From the NCBI GenBank assembly GCA_030157545.1, contig JAOAUN010000084.1:375-64374 (forward strand): DNA of 64,000 nt. The letters are read 5' to 3'. The translations under genes and the position numbers were made by a program. The notes under the pieces were generated by a model. That model saw only the letters and a program-made list of their open reading frames with translations, had not been told where the DNA came from and did not search any database. Source of the DNA: Burkholderiaceae bacterium (GTDB taxonomy: Bacteria; Pseudomonadota; Gammaproteobacteria; Burkholderiales; Burkholderiaceae_D). This document shows, piece by piece, positions 28,018-39,469 of this stretch (position 1 is its first letter; each line of letters starts with the position of its first letter).

Positions 28018-31000
28018 ATCAGCTCCCCCTACGCACACCGGCTGGCACATTGCCGGCTGGTTGTTCGTACTTGCGCTGGTGGCGCTGTTGCTGGCAGCAC
28101 TAATGGCTGGCTGGCTTTTGACGACCGAGCGTGGCGCACAGTCTGCGTTCAAGCTGCTGCAGGCAGCGTCTGGTGGGCGGGTAGCAGCCAGTAATATTCA
28201 TGGCCGCCTGCTAGGGCCACTGCGAATAGGCCAGCTGACAGTACACCAGCCTGATAGCGATCTCCGTATTGAACAATTGCAGCTGGAATGGCAGGCTGAA
28301 GCTTTGCAGAACAAGGTGCTGCATGTGAGCCTGCTGCGCGCAGCCAGTGTAAAGCTCGCGCTGCACAAACAGACCGACAAGCCACCGACGCATTTGCAAT
28401 TGCCGGTGCAATTACTGCTCGATCAAATCGAGATCGACCGCCTTCTGCTCGAGCGGGAATCGCAGCCGCTACTGGCACTAGCTTCACTCAAGGGCAAGCT
28501 GCAATTTGACGGCCAGCGCATCAGGCAGGCAGCACTCGACATTAACGACATAGAACTGGAACGGTTGCAGCGCAGTTGGCCGCAAACGCATTTCCAATTA
28601 CAAGCGCAACTGGAAGAAAACGGCAAGGGCCGGCTGTCGTTGAAGAATCTGGCGGCGGGCAGGTTTGATCAAGCGCGTCTGCCACTCCGCAAGTTGAGCT
28701 CCGATTTTCAATTCAGTGACGGCGTGTTGCAGTTTTCAGGTTTGCAGATTGATGCCGGACCTGGTGCCCAATTGCAAGGCAACGCCAAGTTCGGTACCGA
28801 TGTACTCACGGCCGAACTGGAGACGCATGCATTGAACTTACACCAACTCGATACGCGCTTGCGCACAACGCATTTGAATGGACAGGCAACGCTCAAGCGC
28901 GCCTTATCGAAAAAACAGCAAGGGCAGCAGCCTCAAACGACGCAGTTCAGCATTGCGCTGGCAGAGCCCTGGCAACGTGCGCCGCTGAAGCTGACGGCAG
29001 AGGCGGTGCTGGATGAAACCAGCTTGACGATTTCGACGGCGCGAGTGGAACATGGCAACGCGTATGCTCAATTTTCGGGTGCTTTGGAATTAAGCGGTGC
29101 AGGACGTTTTTCAGCACGCGGCAACTTCCATCAGCTGCGCCCGCAAAAATTTACGCAGCTTCGCAACTGGCCTGCAATGCTCCTCAATGGCCAATTCGAT
29201 ACCGAAGGCAGGCGCAGTGCCCCAGCGCAAGCGACGCTGCAGTTTGCGATCAAGGATAGCCGCCTGCATGGACATCCGCTGGCTGGCAATGGAAAGATCA
29301 TTTTCACGAACGGCAATCTGGCCATACCGCATCTGCTGCTGCAAGCCGGCGCAAATAAACTGACCGTGAATGGCGCCTTGCGCGAAAGTGCCAGCCTGCT
29401 GCATTTCTCTTTGTACGCACCACAGCTAGCGCAGCTGGGTCCGCAGTTTGGCGGTGGCTTGCAATTAACCGGCAGCGCCAGCGGTCAACTCAATGCGCCA
29501 AAATTGATCGCAGAATGGCAAGCACATCAGCTAAAGCTACCGACTGCATTGGGCGTTTCTATGCTCGTTAGTGAAACCAGAGGCAAGCTCGAATTGCAAG
29601 TGGCGCCACAACAAGCTTTCCTGCTTCAGAAAATTGACGCAAGTCTGCAGGCAAAAGGCATCCAAAGTGGCACCAAAAACATAGGCGCACTGAGTTTACG
29701 ATTAGAGGCAGGCATGGCGCTCAATGATGCGTTCTTGCTGAAATTGAACGGACAAAAAATCGTATCTGATAAGGCGCACATAGAACAGGCACAGCTTGCT
29801 GTCTCCGGCACGCTGCAACAGCACACCGTAACACTCAGCATAATGCGCAATGGCGCAAGCCACAGCATGACAGCCAACAGTAGTCTTACCGGACTGGATA
29901 CGCATCTGGCCTGGCGCGGCAATATCGATCAAATGCAGCTGGCTACTCTGCTGGCACTATTTGAACAAAACACTGTGCAGTCGACCAATGCCGTGCTGGC
30001 GGGCGAATGGAATTTGCAATTGACGGGGGACGCGCAGCAGCCCTTGCAAGGGACACTGGAATTACACCGTCGAAGCGGTGACCTGACTTTGCGTGGCATG
30101 CAGACTGCCGCGCAATTAGCTACGCCGTCGGCAATGGCCTTAGCAAGTCTTGGACTGCAAAATTTCGACGTCGTCGTGCGCATTGGCGACGGTCGTCTAA
30201 ATATGACGCTGGCTGCTGTAGGCAAGCGGCTCGGCCAGCTCGAATTCAGCGGCAGCAGCGCGATTGCGAAAGGTCAGTTTTGGCAACCGGACCCGCATGC
30301 CGACATTAACGGTGAGCTGTCGCTACAACTGCCATCAATTAACTGGATAGGCGCGTTGCTGTCTTCGAGCATAGTGGCAGACGGCAGACTGCAAGGCGAC
30401 TTGCATATGAGCGGCAGTTGGTCGGAGCCACGTTTCAATGGTCATCTGCAAGGTCAGCAACTACGCTTGCTGCTCGTCGACAGCGGCATCAATTTGCAGC
30501 AAGGTGTACTGGACGCTGATTTCACGGGAAATTCGCTCATGCTGCGCAAATTACAGTTTGCAGGAACGAGCGGACTGGCCAGCGTGAGCGGCCCGGTCGT
30601 TGTCAACGACGGCAAGTTGACGGCCAATTTGGCAATGCATGCAGCGCAATTCGGCGTCTATGCGCGCAGCGATCGGCAGCTCGTCATCAGCGGTGACGCA
30701 AAATTGGATTTACTGGAAAAGCGTGCGCAACTTGTTGGCAATGTCATCGTTGATCGCGGGTTTTTTGATATTGGTCGCGCCGGCACACCGCAACTGTCTG
30801 ATGACGTCATCGTGACCGGCCGCACGCAGCCAGCAGCGCCCGTGTTGCAGCTCGATGTCGATCTCGGGGTTGGCCTCGGTCAGCAACTGGTCTTGCGCGG
30901 CCGCGGGCTCAATGCACGTGCTGAAGGCGCATTGCGATTCACCAGCAAAGCCGGCGCGCCATTGCAAACCTTCGGCCTGATGAAAATCAGCAAGGGTACC

Positions 31001-31567
31001 TATGCCGCTTACGGACGTGAGCTGACTATTGAGCGTGGCATCTTGCGTTTTGATGGCGCAGCCGGTAACCCTGGGCTGGATATTCGCGCGATGCGGCGCG
31101 GCATGGCAGTCGAACCCGGTGTGTCCATTGTCGGTACCGCAATGGCGCCGCGCATTGCACTTGTCTCCGAGCCGCAAGTGCCGGATGCAGAAAAACTGGC
31201 GTGGCTGGTATTGGGTCATGGTCTCTCCAGCGCCGCCGGCAATGAGCTGGGAGACCTGCAGGGTGCGGCGGCGAGCTTGTTGTCGCAGAGCGCCGCGGCC
31301 GGTATTCAGTCGCAACTTGCCAGTGCGTTTGGCCTTGATAGTATCAGTCTGTCCAGTTCGCCCAATAGTGGAAATACGGTGCAGCAACGCATCATCACTT
31401 TGGGCAAGCGCGTTTCGTCTCGCTTGTATGTCAGTTACCAGCAAGGCTTGCAAAATGCAGCCGCTGCCGTGGTGCTGCGCTACACCTTGTCACCGCGCCT
31501 GACTGTCGAAGCAGAATCCGGAACCCGTAGCGTGTTTTCGCTGTTCTATAACGTGAACTTTGATTAA
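28010..31567 (+). CDS. tamB: Translocation and assembly module protein TamB
   Basis: Very long AsmA-like protein ending in the DUF490 region (GLDSISLSSSPNSGNTVQQRIITLGKRVSSRLYVSYQQGLQNAAAAVVLRYTLSPRLTVEAESGT); overlaps tamA. Confidence 0.92.
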   Translation, partial: ASESAPPTHTGWHIAGWLFVLALVALLLAALMAGWLLTTERGAQSAFKLLQAASGGRVAASNIHGRLLGPLRIGQLTVHQPDSDLRIEQLQLEWQAEALQNKVLHVSLLRAASVKLALHKQTDKPPTHLQLPVQLLLDQIEIDRLLLERESQPLLALASLKGKLQFDGQRIRQAALDINDIELERLQRSWPQTHFQLQAQLEENGKGRLSLKNLAAGRFDQARLPLRKLSSDFQFSDGVLQFSGLQIDAGPGAQLQGNAKFGTDVLTAELETHALNLHQLDTRLRTTHLNGQATLKRALSKKQQGQQPQTTQFSIALAEPWQRAPLKLTAEAVLDETSLTISTARVEHGNAYAQFSGALELSGAGRFSARGNFHQLRPQKFTQLRNWPAMLLNGQFDTEGRRSAPAQATLQFAIKDSRLHGHPLAGNGKIIFTNGNLAIPHLLLQAGANKLTVNGALRESASLLHFSLYAPQLAQLGPQFGGGLQLTGSASGQLNAPKLIAEWQAHQLKLPTALGVSMLVSETRGKLELQVAPQQAFLLQKIDASLQAKGIQSGTKNIGALSLRLEAGMALNDAFLLKLNGQKIVSDKAHIEQAQLAVSGTLQQHTVTLSIMRNGASHSMTANSSLTGLDTHLAWRGNIDQMQLATLLALFEQNTVQSTNAVLAGEWNLQLTGDAQQPLQGTLELHRRSGDLTLRGMQTAAQLATPSAMALASLGLQNFDVVVRIGDGRLNMTLAAVGKRLGQLEFSGSSAIAKGQFWQPDPHADINGELSLQLPSINWIGALLSSSIVADGRLQGDLHMSGSWSEPRFNGHLQGQQLRLLLVDSGINLQQGVLDADFTGNSLMLRKLQFAGTSGLASVSGPVVVNDGKLTANLAMHAAQFGVYARSDRQLVISGDAKLDLLEKRAQLVGNVIVDRGFFDIGRAGTPQLSDDVIVTGRTQPAAPVLQLDVDLGVGLGQQLVLRGRGLNARAEGALRFTSKAGAPLQTFGLMKISKGTYAAYGRELTIERGILRFDGAAGNPGLDIRAMRRGMAVEPGVSIVGTAMAPRIALVSEPQVPDAEKLAWLVLGHGLSSAAGNELGDLQGAAASLLSQSAAAGIQSQLASAFGLDSISLSSSPNSGNTVQQRIITLGKRVSSRLYVSYQQGLQNAAAAVVLRYTLSPRLTVEAESGTRSVFSLFYNVNFD

Positions 31568-31700
31568 CGAGCAGATTGAGCATGTTGATTGCGTGCTGTG
31601 CGTGCTCTATTACGCACAGCATTGAACTTGTGTGCTTGCAATCAGCCTAATTCACAGTCTTACAACATGATGGGCATCCTTTTTTCTAATGGAGAGCAAC

Positions 31701-31970
31701 ATGAACTTTATAATTTGGATTGTGATCGGCGGCATACTCGGCTGGATCGCGAGCATGATCATGCGCACAAATGCACAGCAAGGCCTGTTACTGAATATCG
31801 TTGTTGGCATAGTCGGCGCACTTCTAGGTGGCTGGCTACTGGCACCGCTTTTTGGCACTGGAACCATCAACCAAAATGATTTTAGTCTGGGATCGCTGCT
31901 GGTATCTTTGCTGGGTGCGGTTATCTTGCTGGCGATTGTGAATCTATTCCGGCGCGGAACGCCACGTTAG
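31701..31970 (+). CDS. GlsB/YeaQ/YmgE family membrane protein
   Basis: MNFIIWIVIGGILGWIASMIMRTNAQQGLLLNIVVGIVGALLGGWLL. Confidence 0.92.
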   Translation: MNFIIWIVIGGILGWIASMIMRTNAQQGLLLNIVVGIVGALLGGWLLAPLFGTGTINQNDFSLGSLLVSLLGAVILLAIVNLFRRGTPR

Positions 31971-31982
31971 CAAAGTATCAGT

Positions 31983-33377
31983 TCAATTTGAGTCAGGCCG
32001 GGTCATGGCTGCGGCCTGAACCCAGCGTTCGAAGTCGCGCGCGTTCACATAACCAAGGGCGGCAGCAGTTTCTTGAAGACTAGTGCCGCGCAGATGTGCC
32101 TGACGGGCGACTTCGGCAGCTTTGTCGTAGCCAATAAACGGCACCAGTGCCGTGACTAGCATCAATGACTGATCAAGATAGTGTTTGATGCGACTTTCAT
32201 TGGCCTGTATGCCGCGTACGCAATGTTTTTCAAAACTGAGCATGCCGTCACTCAGCAAGCGTATGCTTTGCAAATGCGCGTGCGCGATAAGGGGTTTGGC
32301 AACGTTCAACTCGAAATTGCCCGATGCGGCACTCAGCGTAATGGCAACGTCGTTGCCAAACACCTGCGTACAAAGCATGAGCATTGCTTCTGACTGCGTC
32401 GGGTTCACCTTGCCTGGCATGATGGAGCTGCCGGGTTCGTTTTCAGGGATACTGATTTCACCGAATCCACAGCGCGGCCCTGATGCCAGCCAGCGAATAT
32501 CGTTCGCAATTTTCATCAGCGCGCCCGCCAGTACCTTCAGAGCTGCATGCGATATGGCCAGTGCATCATGTGCTGCCAGGGCAGCGAATTTATTTGGCGC
32601 ACTAACGAATGGCAAACCGCAATGCTGCATCAGTTCCTTTGCTACTCTTGCACCGAATTCTGCATGCGTATTGAGACCGGTGCCGACTGCAGTGCCGCCA
32701 ACAGCGAGCTCAAATACCTGCGGCATTGCATTGCGTAAGGCTTTCTCAGACTGCGCCAATTGCGCTACATAACCCGAAAATTCCTGTCCGAGCGTGAGCG
32801 GTGTGGCGTCCTGCAAATGCGTGCGTCCTATTTTGACCAGATCGGCAAACTGCTGCGACTTCAGTTCCAGCATGGTCTTCAACTGCGATAGCGCCGGCAG
32901 TAGCCGCTGCTCCATGGCGATTGCTATGGCGACGTGCAACGCAGTAGGAAAAATATCATTGGATGACTGCCCCATATTGATATCGTCATTCGGGTGCAGC
33001 AACCGATGCATGCCGCGCGTGCCGCCCAATAGTTCGGAGCCCCGATTGGCCAGTACTTCATTCATGTTCATGTTGGTTTGGGTGCCAGAGCCGGTTTGCC
33101 AAACCGATAGCGGAAATTCCTGTGGCAAATGGCCGGCCAGAACTTCATCGGCAGCCTGCACAATACCGGCAGCCTTATCCGGCACGAGTCTGCCGAGATC
33201 GCGGTTGACGATGGCACACGCGCGCTTGACTTCAGCTAATGCCATGATGAGTTCTTCAGGCATGCGTTCGCTCGATATCGCAAAAAATTGCAGTGAGCGC
33301 TGGGTTTGCGCTCCCCAGAAATGGTCTGCAGGCACATCAATTTCACCAAAGCTGTCTTTTTCGATGCGTGTATTCAT
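31983..33377 (-). CDS. fumC: Class II fumarate hydratase
   Basis: [49 protein letters not shown]. Confidence 0.97.
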   Translation of the reverse strand: MNTRIEKDSFGEIDVPADHFWGAQTQRSLQFFAISSERMPEELIMALAEVKRACAIVNRDLGRLVPDKAAGIVQAADEVLAGHLPQEFPLSVWQTGSGTQTNMNMNEVLANRGSELLGGTRGMHRLLHPNDDINMGQSSNDIFPTALHVAIAIAMEQRLLPALSQLKTMLELKSQQFADLVKIGRTHLQDATPLTLGQEFSGYVAQLAQSEKALRNAMPQVFELAVGGTAVGTGLNTHAEFGARVAKELMQHCGLPFVSAPNKFAALAAHDALAISHAALKVLAGALMKIANDIRWLASGPRCGFGEISIPENEPGSSIMPGKVNPTQSEAMLMLCTQVFGNDVAITLSAASGNFELNVAKPLIAHAHLQSIRLLSDGMLSFEKHCVRGIQANESRIKHYLDQSLMLVTALVPFIGYDKAAEVARQAHLRGTSLQETAAALGYVNARDFERWVQAAAMTRPDSN

Positions 33378-33396
33378 TGCGCTCTCCCGAAAGTTA

Positions 33397-33948
33397 TCAT
33401 GGCGCTTGCAGTGTTACGGCGATTCGCAACGCACTCGGCACCGCCAAGCCTTGCAAGCGGCCGGGCAGAAATCGCGCCTGCAGGAAGCGCTGCTGCAACT
33501 GCCACAACAATTCCGCTGGCACCGTAGCGTCTTCAACCAAAACTTGATCAACGTCGCCATATTCATTGATCAATAGTTGCAATACCAGCTGCTGAGTTGC
33601 CTCATCCTGCACGCCTGTCAGTAGCGGATCTATATCCTGCATGATCAACGGACGCTCGCTCAGCTGGCTAGCTGGCAGATAAGCGCGCGCAGTCAGCGCT
33701 TCTGTTGCGACTGCCGGTTTTGGTCTTATTGTCTGATTTATTGTCTGCCTGATTGACTGCAGCGGTGCTGCCGCATCCGGAATCAGCACAAGCTGCAACA
33801 CGCCAGCGTCACCATGTGCAGCATTCACACCCGCTACCGGCGCTACCAGCCCACGCAGGATGGTTGCGCCCAGAGCCGTCACCAGCAGCGTTGCAAGCAC
33901 CGCGCAACACAGCTGCCGCCACGGCACTAGTCGTCGAGTTCGCGCCAT
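33397..33948 (-). CDS. Hypothetical protein with TonB-C-like tail
   Basis: Single N-terminal [41 protein letters not shown]; overlaps pilY1 stop on the same strand. Confidence 0.55.
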   Translation of the reverse strand: MARTRRLVPWRQLCCAVLATLLVTALGATILRGLVAPVAGVNAAHGDAGVLQLVLIPDAAAPLQSIRQTINQTIRPKPAVATEALTARAYLPASQLSERPLIMQDIDPLLTGVQDEATQQLVLQLLINEYGDVDQVLVEDATVPAELLWQLQQRFLQARFLPGRLQGLAVPSALRIAVTLQAP

Positions 33949-36900
33949 GACACGCGTTTGACATTGGCTGCGCTGCCCGGTACTTGCGGGCCTTGCAAAC
34001 TGTCCAGATGACCGGTCTCATCCGTCACCAGGGACAGCGAACGATCTTTCCATTTGACATTCCGCACTCCGGCCACCAGCGCATCGAATGCTATTTTTTT
34101 ACCTGCGACACGATCAGTCGCCAGCTGCAAGTAACTGCCATTTCTATAGTCCAGCGCATAGATCCAGCTGCCGCCGCTGGCAATGCACGCATCAGCGTCC
34201 GGGATGTTGCTGACGATATTCAAGATGCCGAACTGCTGCTCAGGGTCGATGGTGACGCGCTCACCGCTGGCGCTGCTGCCAGCTATGCTCAGATCGATAG
34301 TCCAGCCCGTCTTCAATAACCAGTCCACCGGCTGCTGGCTGATGCTGCGTTTGGTACCGTCCGTGTTTTGCTGCAGTGTTTGCTGCACCATGGCCGTGTT
34401 GTTGCGCAAATTGCCGAGGCCGGTCGCCGTCAGTTCATCTTTAAAACTGTAGATGGATTGCACACTGGTGTCGGCCAGATCAGACAAGCCCAGGTATTTG
34501 CCGGTGGCGACCGTGACAACAGGAATACTGACACTGCCATTTTTAATTTCAGACAATTCAGGACGCGTGGTGATGGGCTGCGCGCCGCTGCTGCTGGCAA
34601 CGGTCGCCAGCAGGAAGGCTTCTATACCGACCGGCGGAATCTGGTCATTGATATCGAAACGCCATACATTGCCCAGCAAATCACCACCATAGAAACGGCT
34701 GGCCGTGTTGTCGATGACACTATCCACCCAGGCATTGATCTGCGCCAGTCCGGCAGGCTTGCTCGTGCTGCCAGCACCGGTGGGGATTTTATTGAGCAGC
34801 GTGCCGCTGGCTGCATCCAGCACATACAAATAGCCTTTGCCGTCGCCGGGTTCGATATTGTTATATCCGGACGCAAACACCACGACCCAGCGGCCGTCGC
34901 GCCGTTTGCTGACAACTGGCTTGCCATAGGTGAAACCAAGATCCTGATCCTGCGCGACGCCAAACTGCCATAAAGCCTGCGGCTTATCAGGATCAGTGAT
35001 ATCGAGCGCATAGTACTGGCGACCGCCTCCGGCCAGCCCGCCGATCAGGATGGTGCGCCATGCCGACTGGCTGCAGCTTGTCGCCGGTGCGCCTGGACAG
35101 ATATCAGCGGCCACTGGCGAACCGTCGAGCAGGTAATGGAAATTATCAGTGAAATTTTTATTCGCCTGCCGGCTCATTTGTGGCAGCACGGCCGAGGGCA
35201 CAAACGCCCATTCTTCGCGGCCAGTAAGCGCATTGAATGCGTGCAGCATGCCATCATTGGCAGCCGCATAAACCATGCTCTTGCGACTTGGCTGCTGATC
35301 TCGAAAGAGACCATAGTTTTCATCTGCGTAGCCAAATGCCGGGCTTGCCACCACCAGTGGCTGCGCATTGATCAGCGCACCGAGCACATGTTCACGTGGA
35401 CGAAACAGACGCTCGGCATTTTCTGTGCGGTCTTCATGATCGCGCCGGCCGCGCAGGTAGTTCAGCTGATTTTCGCCACTGAAATAAGCGCGCTCAGTTG
35501 CAGAGAGTGCGCTCCATGTGAAGTCTTTCAGATGACCGGCGGAACTTTCGGAATAAACGAAAATATTTCGCGTATCGTTATTGCCGCCAGTGCCAGTGAC
35601 GCGCTGGTCGAGCAAGCTTTGCGCTGACCACAATACCTTATTGTCCACACTGCCATCGGTGAGGTTGATACTGCGCGCTTCCAGCTCGCCATCCCAGAAC
35701 ACACTGCGGTAGCGCGAAATGAAAATGGTGTTGTCATTCGCCACCGGCTCCTGGCTGCTGGTCGCTGCCGCGGCTGATGCGCCTCGCGCGGACTGGATAG
35801 CGTTTAATGTAGAAGACAAGGCATGGGCGAGCGCTGCCGGATTTTGCGCATTAAAGTATTTGCCGCCGCTATTCACCGCCGCATGCCACAAGTCATCAAT
35901 CCGCTCGGGCCCCTCAAAATAAATCGGGTCTGGCCAGTTGCGCAGTCCGGTGCGGATATCCTGAAAGTCGCCGTCAGGAGACTGCTCATAATTTTCCTGA
36001 TAACGCAGCGTGCCATTGGCACCGAGTCCCAGCGTATAGGTTGTCATATGCTGGAACCTGGGTTCACTGCCGGCAGCCGCTACATTGTTTACGCAGACAT
36101 TTTTATCACCGCGACAATTACTCAACGCTTCAGTGCGCAAGTCTGTCCGGTAATAATAGGCGGCGACATCGGCCAGTGTATTGAGAGTGCGCACGCTGGC
36201 AGGTACAGGCTGGAAACTGCTAGTCCTCAGTAGCAAACCTTCATTGGTGGAGACAACAGGTAAGGCGCTAATGGAGCCGGCCGAAGCAGGGGCAATGATG
36301 CTGACTGTGCGCCCGGACGACAGCGCGTGATAGCCTGCCAGCCCTACCGCCGAGGCAATCCGGTAAGCAAATAATTCGGCATCATCGTTTATGTTTGCGG
36401 TGTAATAGACGCCGTCAGGCGTTGTCAATAACTCCTCACCATTGACGGTGATACTAGTTACCGTTGCATAACCGTCGCCACTACCCTTTCCGCGTACCGG
36501 TTGCACATCAATTTGCGCGACGTAGACCGGCGGGTTTGATCCCGGACTATTTCCGGAGCCGTCATACATTGGCCGTGGCAATGCATTATCCTGATTACCC
36601 ACATCGGTATTGCCGTCAATTTTTTTGGGGCCGTAGCTGGCGTTTTCCCTTGAAGTGTTCCAGTAACCATCGGTAGAAAGAATGCTGTAATTGCGCTGGC
36701 AGGAATACTGCACGGGATCATCGATGGCATCCAGCAAGCCGCCCGCGTAAATCTGGCCGGCTTTGGCCAGCGCGGCGCGCAAGGGTGTACTGGACAAGGG
36801 ATTGGTGGCAATCAGTCTGGAATAAAAAAGTTTCTTCTGCTGCGCATTGAAGGTATCGATTTTCAGGAAACCGGCATTGCTGCTTTCTACGCCGCTGTAA

Positions 36901-37679
36901 CTGATGGCAGAAAATCCGACGCGGAAATTTTCACCCAGCTCGCCAAAAGCAAGCGTGACTGCCGTTTTCATCGTCAGCATGCGGGTACGGTAGTAGCTGA
37001 ACCAGTTGGCAAAATTTGTTTGCTCGTCACGGCCCACCTCCATCAACTTCCAGTTTCTGGTGCTGGCCGGATTACTGTCTGCGGGAATATCTTTGCATTG
37101 ATCATTCGCCGAGTTGTCTCCCAAATGCTGACCCTGGTCTCCCTGATAAACAAAATAGTACGCAGCCGTTTGCCTGTTCGCTATGCCGGGATGAATAGTG
37201 GCCTTGCATTCGCCCATGGTTTTCGTGCAATCGCTGGCGTAATGCGCGGTGGGGGTATCGGCCGGCACCGGCGGACTGCTGGTGGTCGTGCGCCATGCCA
37301 TGAATTCGGAGCCGAGATTGATATGCACCGACTGACTCTGAAAGCCGTCATACAAGGCACTGAAAAAATTCTGGTCCGGATAACTGGCGCCTTCAGCGGT
37401 GAGGGGTGGCCGGTATGCAAATTCCGGATTGTAGTAAATCTTATTGCATAAGCTGCTGCGGTAGCCGATGGTGTTTTCATAGTTATTGGTGGCGACTTCA
37501 TCACCGAGATAACTCCATTGCATACTGCCTGAATCATCGAGTATGAACAGGATATTCGGCTTGACCTGCGCGGCCGCCAGATATTTAAGTGGCGCGTTCG
37601 CCAAATCGGTCGCGGCACCCCAGGCCAGTGGAGTGATGCATGCAAACCAAAGCAGGCAATTCAATTTCAGCTTAGTCAT
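33927..37679 (-). CDS. pilY1: Type IV pilus PilY1/PilC-like protein
   Basis: VKPNILFILDDSGSMQWSY vWA-like N-terminus and C-terminal beta-propeller (MVYAAANDGMLHAFNALTGREEWAFVPSAVLP). Confidence 0.92.
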   Translation of the reverse strand: MTKLKLNCLLWFACITPLAWGAATDLANAPLKYLAAAQVKPNILFILDDSGSMQWSYLGDEVATNNYENTIGYRSSLCNKIYYNPEFAYRPPLTAEGASYPDQNFFSALYDGFQSQSVHINLGSEFMAWRTTTSSPPVPADTPTAHYASDCTKTMGECKATIHPGIANRQTAAYYFVYQGDQGQHLGDNSANDQCKDIPADSNPASTRNWKLMEVGRDEQTNFANWFSYYRTRMLTMKTAVTLAFGELGENFRVGFSAISYSGVESSNAGFLKIDTFNAQQKKLFYSRLIATNPLSSTPLRAALAKAGQIYAGGLLDAIDDPVQYSCQRNYSILSTDGYWNTSRENASYGPKKIDGNTDVGNQDNALPRPMYDGSGNSPGSNPPVYVAQIDVQPVRGKGSGDGYATVTSITVNGEELLTTPDGVYYTANINDDAELFAYRIASAVGLAGYHALSSGRTVSIIAPASAGSISALPVVSTNEGLLLRTSSFQPVPASVRTLNTLADVAAYYYRTDLRTEALSNCRGDKNVCVNNVAAAGSEPRFQHMTTYTLGLGANGTLRYQENYEQSPDGDFQDIRTGLRNWPDPIYFEGPERIDDLWHAAVNSGGKYFNAQNPAALAHALSSTLNAIQSARGASAAAATSSQEPVANDNTIFISRYRSVFWDGELEARSINLTDGSVDNKVLWSAQSLLDQRVTGTGGNNDTRNIFVYSESSAGHLKDFTWSALSATERAYFSGENQLNYLRGRRDHEDRTENAERLFRPREHVLGALINAQPLVVASPAFGYADENYGLFRDQQPSRKSMVYAAANDGMLHAFNALTGREEWAFVPSAVLPQMSRQANKNFTDNFHYLLDGSPVAADICPGAPATSCSQSAWRTILIGGLAGGGRQYYALDITDPDKPQALWQFGVAQDQDLGFTYGKPVVSKRRDGRWVVVFASGYNNIEPGDGKGYLYVLDAASGTLLNKIPTGAGSTSKPAGLAQINAWVDSVIDNTASRFYGGDLLGNVWRFDINDQIPPVGIEAFLLATVASSSGAQPITTRPELSEIKNGSVSIPVVTVATGKYLGLSDLADTSVQSIYSFKDELTATGLGNLRNNTAMVQQTLQQNTDGTKRSISQQPVDWLLKTGWTIDLSIAGSSASGERVTIDPEQQFGILNIVSNIPDADACIASGGSWIYALDYRNGSYLQLATDRVAGKKIAFDALVAGVRNVKWKDRSLSLVTDETGHLDSLQGPQVPGSAANVKRVSWRELDD

Positions 37680-37694
37680 ACGCTCTCCAGATGC

Positions 37695-38390
37695 TCAGAA
37701 GTGCACGATCGTCTGCGTATAGACAATGGTGTTGCGCGGACCATTGACGCGCGTGGTGATGCGATAGTAAACACCGGGGCTGGCTGCAAAATGTTTGGCC
37801 TGTCCATAGCTGAGCGCACCTTTGCTGGCGCTTGCTACCGGCTGGAATAGCAGGCAGCTGTTGGCGGCGTCTTGCGGGCTACCTGCCAGTTTGCACAGAC
37901 GATGAATGGTGTAGCGAATGCTGTTGCCAGCGGCATCGGTAGCGAGCGCCGCGGCCGCACTTTGGCAAGTGAAGCCGGCTCTGGCGTTGCATTGATTGCT
38001 ATCCCAGTCGATCAGGATTTTTGCGCCGGAGAGGCCGCTGTCGGTGATGTCGAGATTGGCGGGCAAACTGGCGTAATAGCCTTGCTCTGCATTGTCGGTG
38101 TACAGATCAGTCAACGCTGCCAATGGCGTCAGCCAGTTGATCGCTGCTTCACTACCGGCATCGGCTGCCAGCAAGGCCTGCTGCCTGAATGAAAAATTAC
38201 CGGCGACCTGCAGGCCGGTACCGATGGCGCGCACCATCGCCACCGCTGCCATACTCATGACAAGCAGCATGATCAGCGCGACCAGCAGTCCGGCTCCGGT
38301 CTGTAGCTGGACGCGCTTCAAGGCTGGCTCCAGATCAGGTTGCGCAACGGTACAACACTCTGGAACACACGATAGCGATAGCAACGCCAA
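37695..38390 (-). CDS. pilX: Type IV pilus assembly protein PilX-like
   Basis: GAGLLVALIMLLVMSMAAVAMVRAIGTGLQVAGNFSFRQQALLAADAG; operon position. Confidence 0.82.
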   Translation of the reverse strand: MALLSLSCVPECCTVAQPDLEPALKRVQLQTGAGLLVALIMLLVMSMAAVAMVRAIGTGLQVAGNFSFRQQALLAADAGSEAAINWLTPLAALTDLYTDNAEQGYYASLPANLDITDSGLSGAKILIDWDSNQCNARAGFTCQSAAAALATDAAGNSIRYTIHRLCKLAGSPQDAANSCLLFQPVASASKGALSYGQAKHFAASPGVYYRITTRVNGPRNTIVYTQTIVHF

Positions 38391-39469
38391 TCGGCGATGC
38401 TGCTGACATCAATGTCGGTGAGGCTTAACTGTCCATCTGCGGCAGCACCTGCCAGCCATACGGGAGCGACTGAGGTATCGCAAGCTTTTGCGCCGGGCGG
38501 TTCGGGTTTGTCGCTGCGTGCAACGATGGCCAGCCTTACCGCCAGCAAGCGGCGCAGGTCGCCGTTATCGCCGGCGGTGCCGCTGCTGTCGGCGTCGACC
38601 ATGACCGAACTCCACCAGGTCACTTGCGGGTTTGCCTGCACCCCGGTGCGCGTATCGAAACCGTATTGCGCCTGCAGGCTGACGATCTGCGATGCGAGCA
38701 GATTTTTCTCCCAGCTGTTATTCGCGCTCTGGTAGCGCTCGCCCAGCAACTCATTGTTCGCCGTGACGCTATAGCGGTGGTCTGTCACGCTACCCAGATT
38801 GATGACGGCAGCACCCATGCCATAACCGCTGGCAGGTGACGGCGAATTCCACGCACTGTCTGCCGCAGCATGACTGATCTTGAAATCACTGGCAGGCACA
38901 GCCGTGGCTTGCAGCATCGTGCAGGGCTTGCCGGCTTCTTGCAGCAGCAGCATGTCGTTGACCGCAATCGCCAGTGTGCTGTTGACCAGTAGCGTGCTGG
39001 CATCAGACGGGTGGGGGGTGACCAGGTGCGACGGTGCGCTGCTTTCCTGTTTTGCGCTGGCCAGTATGCGCAGCGTATCGGGTGCGCCATTCAAGCCGTC
39101 AATAATGGATACCGGTTGCAGAATCAGGTCGGCAATATCGGCTTTGTAATAGCGCTTCACGCTGCACCCCAAGGCATCGGCCGGTCCCAGCCCGTAGCCC
39201 GCAATGCGCAGATCACGATTGATGACTGAGACAACATTGATGCCATTGATCTGTGCATCCGAACTGCCCAGGGTGGCTTTACGGCGTGACTCGAACAGCA
39301 CGGCAACCTGCAGTATCACCAGCATCGCCAACAGGCCTATGGCAAGTCCGACCATCAGGTCGATTAGCCCCATGCCCTGGCTTGCAAGTGCGTGGCGTGT
39401 GCGCATCAGTCGGTGATGAGCGCAGTGGCCAGCAAGCTGTGCGATTGCGTCTGCCCCGGGCTTTGCCAT
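38318..39469 (-). CDS. pilW: Type IV pilus assembly protein PilW-like
   Basis: SQGMGLIDLMVGLAIGLLAMLVILQVAVLFESRRKATLGSSDAQINGI. Start may be internal. Confidence 0.85.
   Translation of the reverse strand: MAKPGADAIAQLAGHCAHHRLMRTRHALASQGMGLIDLMVGLAIGLLAMLVILQVAVLFESRRKATLGSSDAQINGINVVSVINRDLRIAGYGLGPADALGCSVKRYYKADIADLILQPVSIIDGLNGAPDTLRILASAKQESSAPSHLVTPHPSDASTLLVNSTLAIAVNDMLLLQEAGKPCTMLQATAVPASDFKISHAAADSAWNSPSPASGYGMGAAVINLGSVTDHRYSVTANNELLGERYQSANNSWEKNLLASQIVSLQAQYGFDTRTGVQANPQVTWWSSVMVDADSSGTAGDNGDLRRLLAVRLAIVARSDKPEPPGAKACDTSVAPVWLAGAAADGQLSLTDIDVSSIADWRCYRYRVFQSVVPLRNLIWSQP

Noticed and set aside
30710-31453. 247-aa minus-strand ORF
   Set aside because: Antisense to tamB.
32794-33576. 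260-aa Cys/Ser-rich plus-strand ORF
   Set aside because: Antisense to fumC; biased composition typical of shadow frames.
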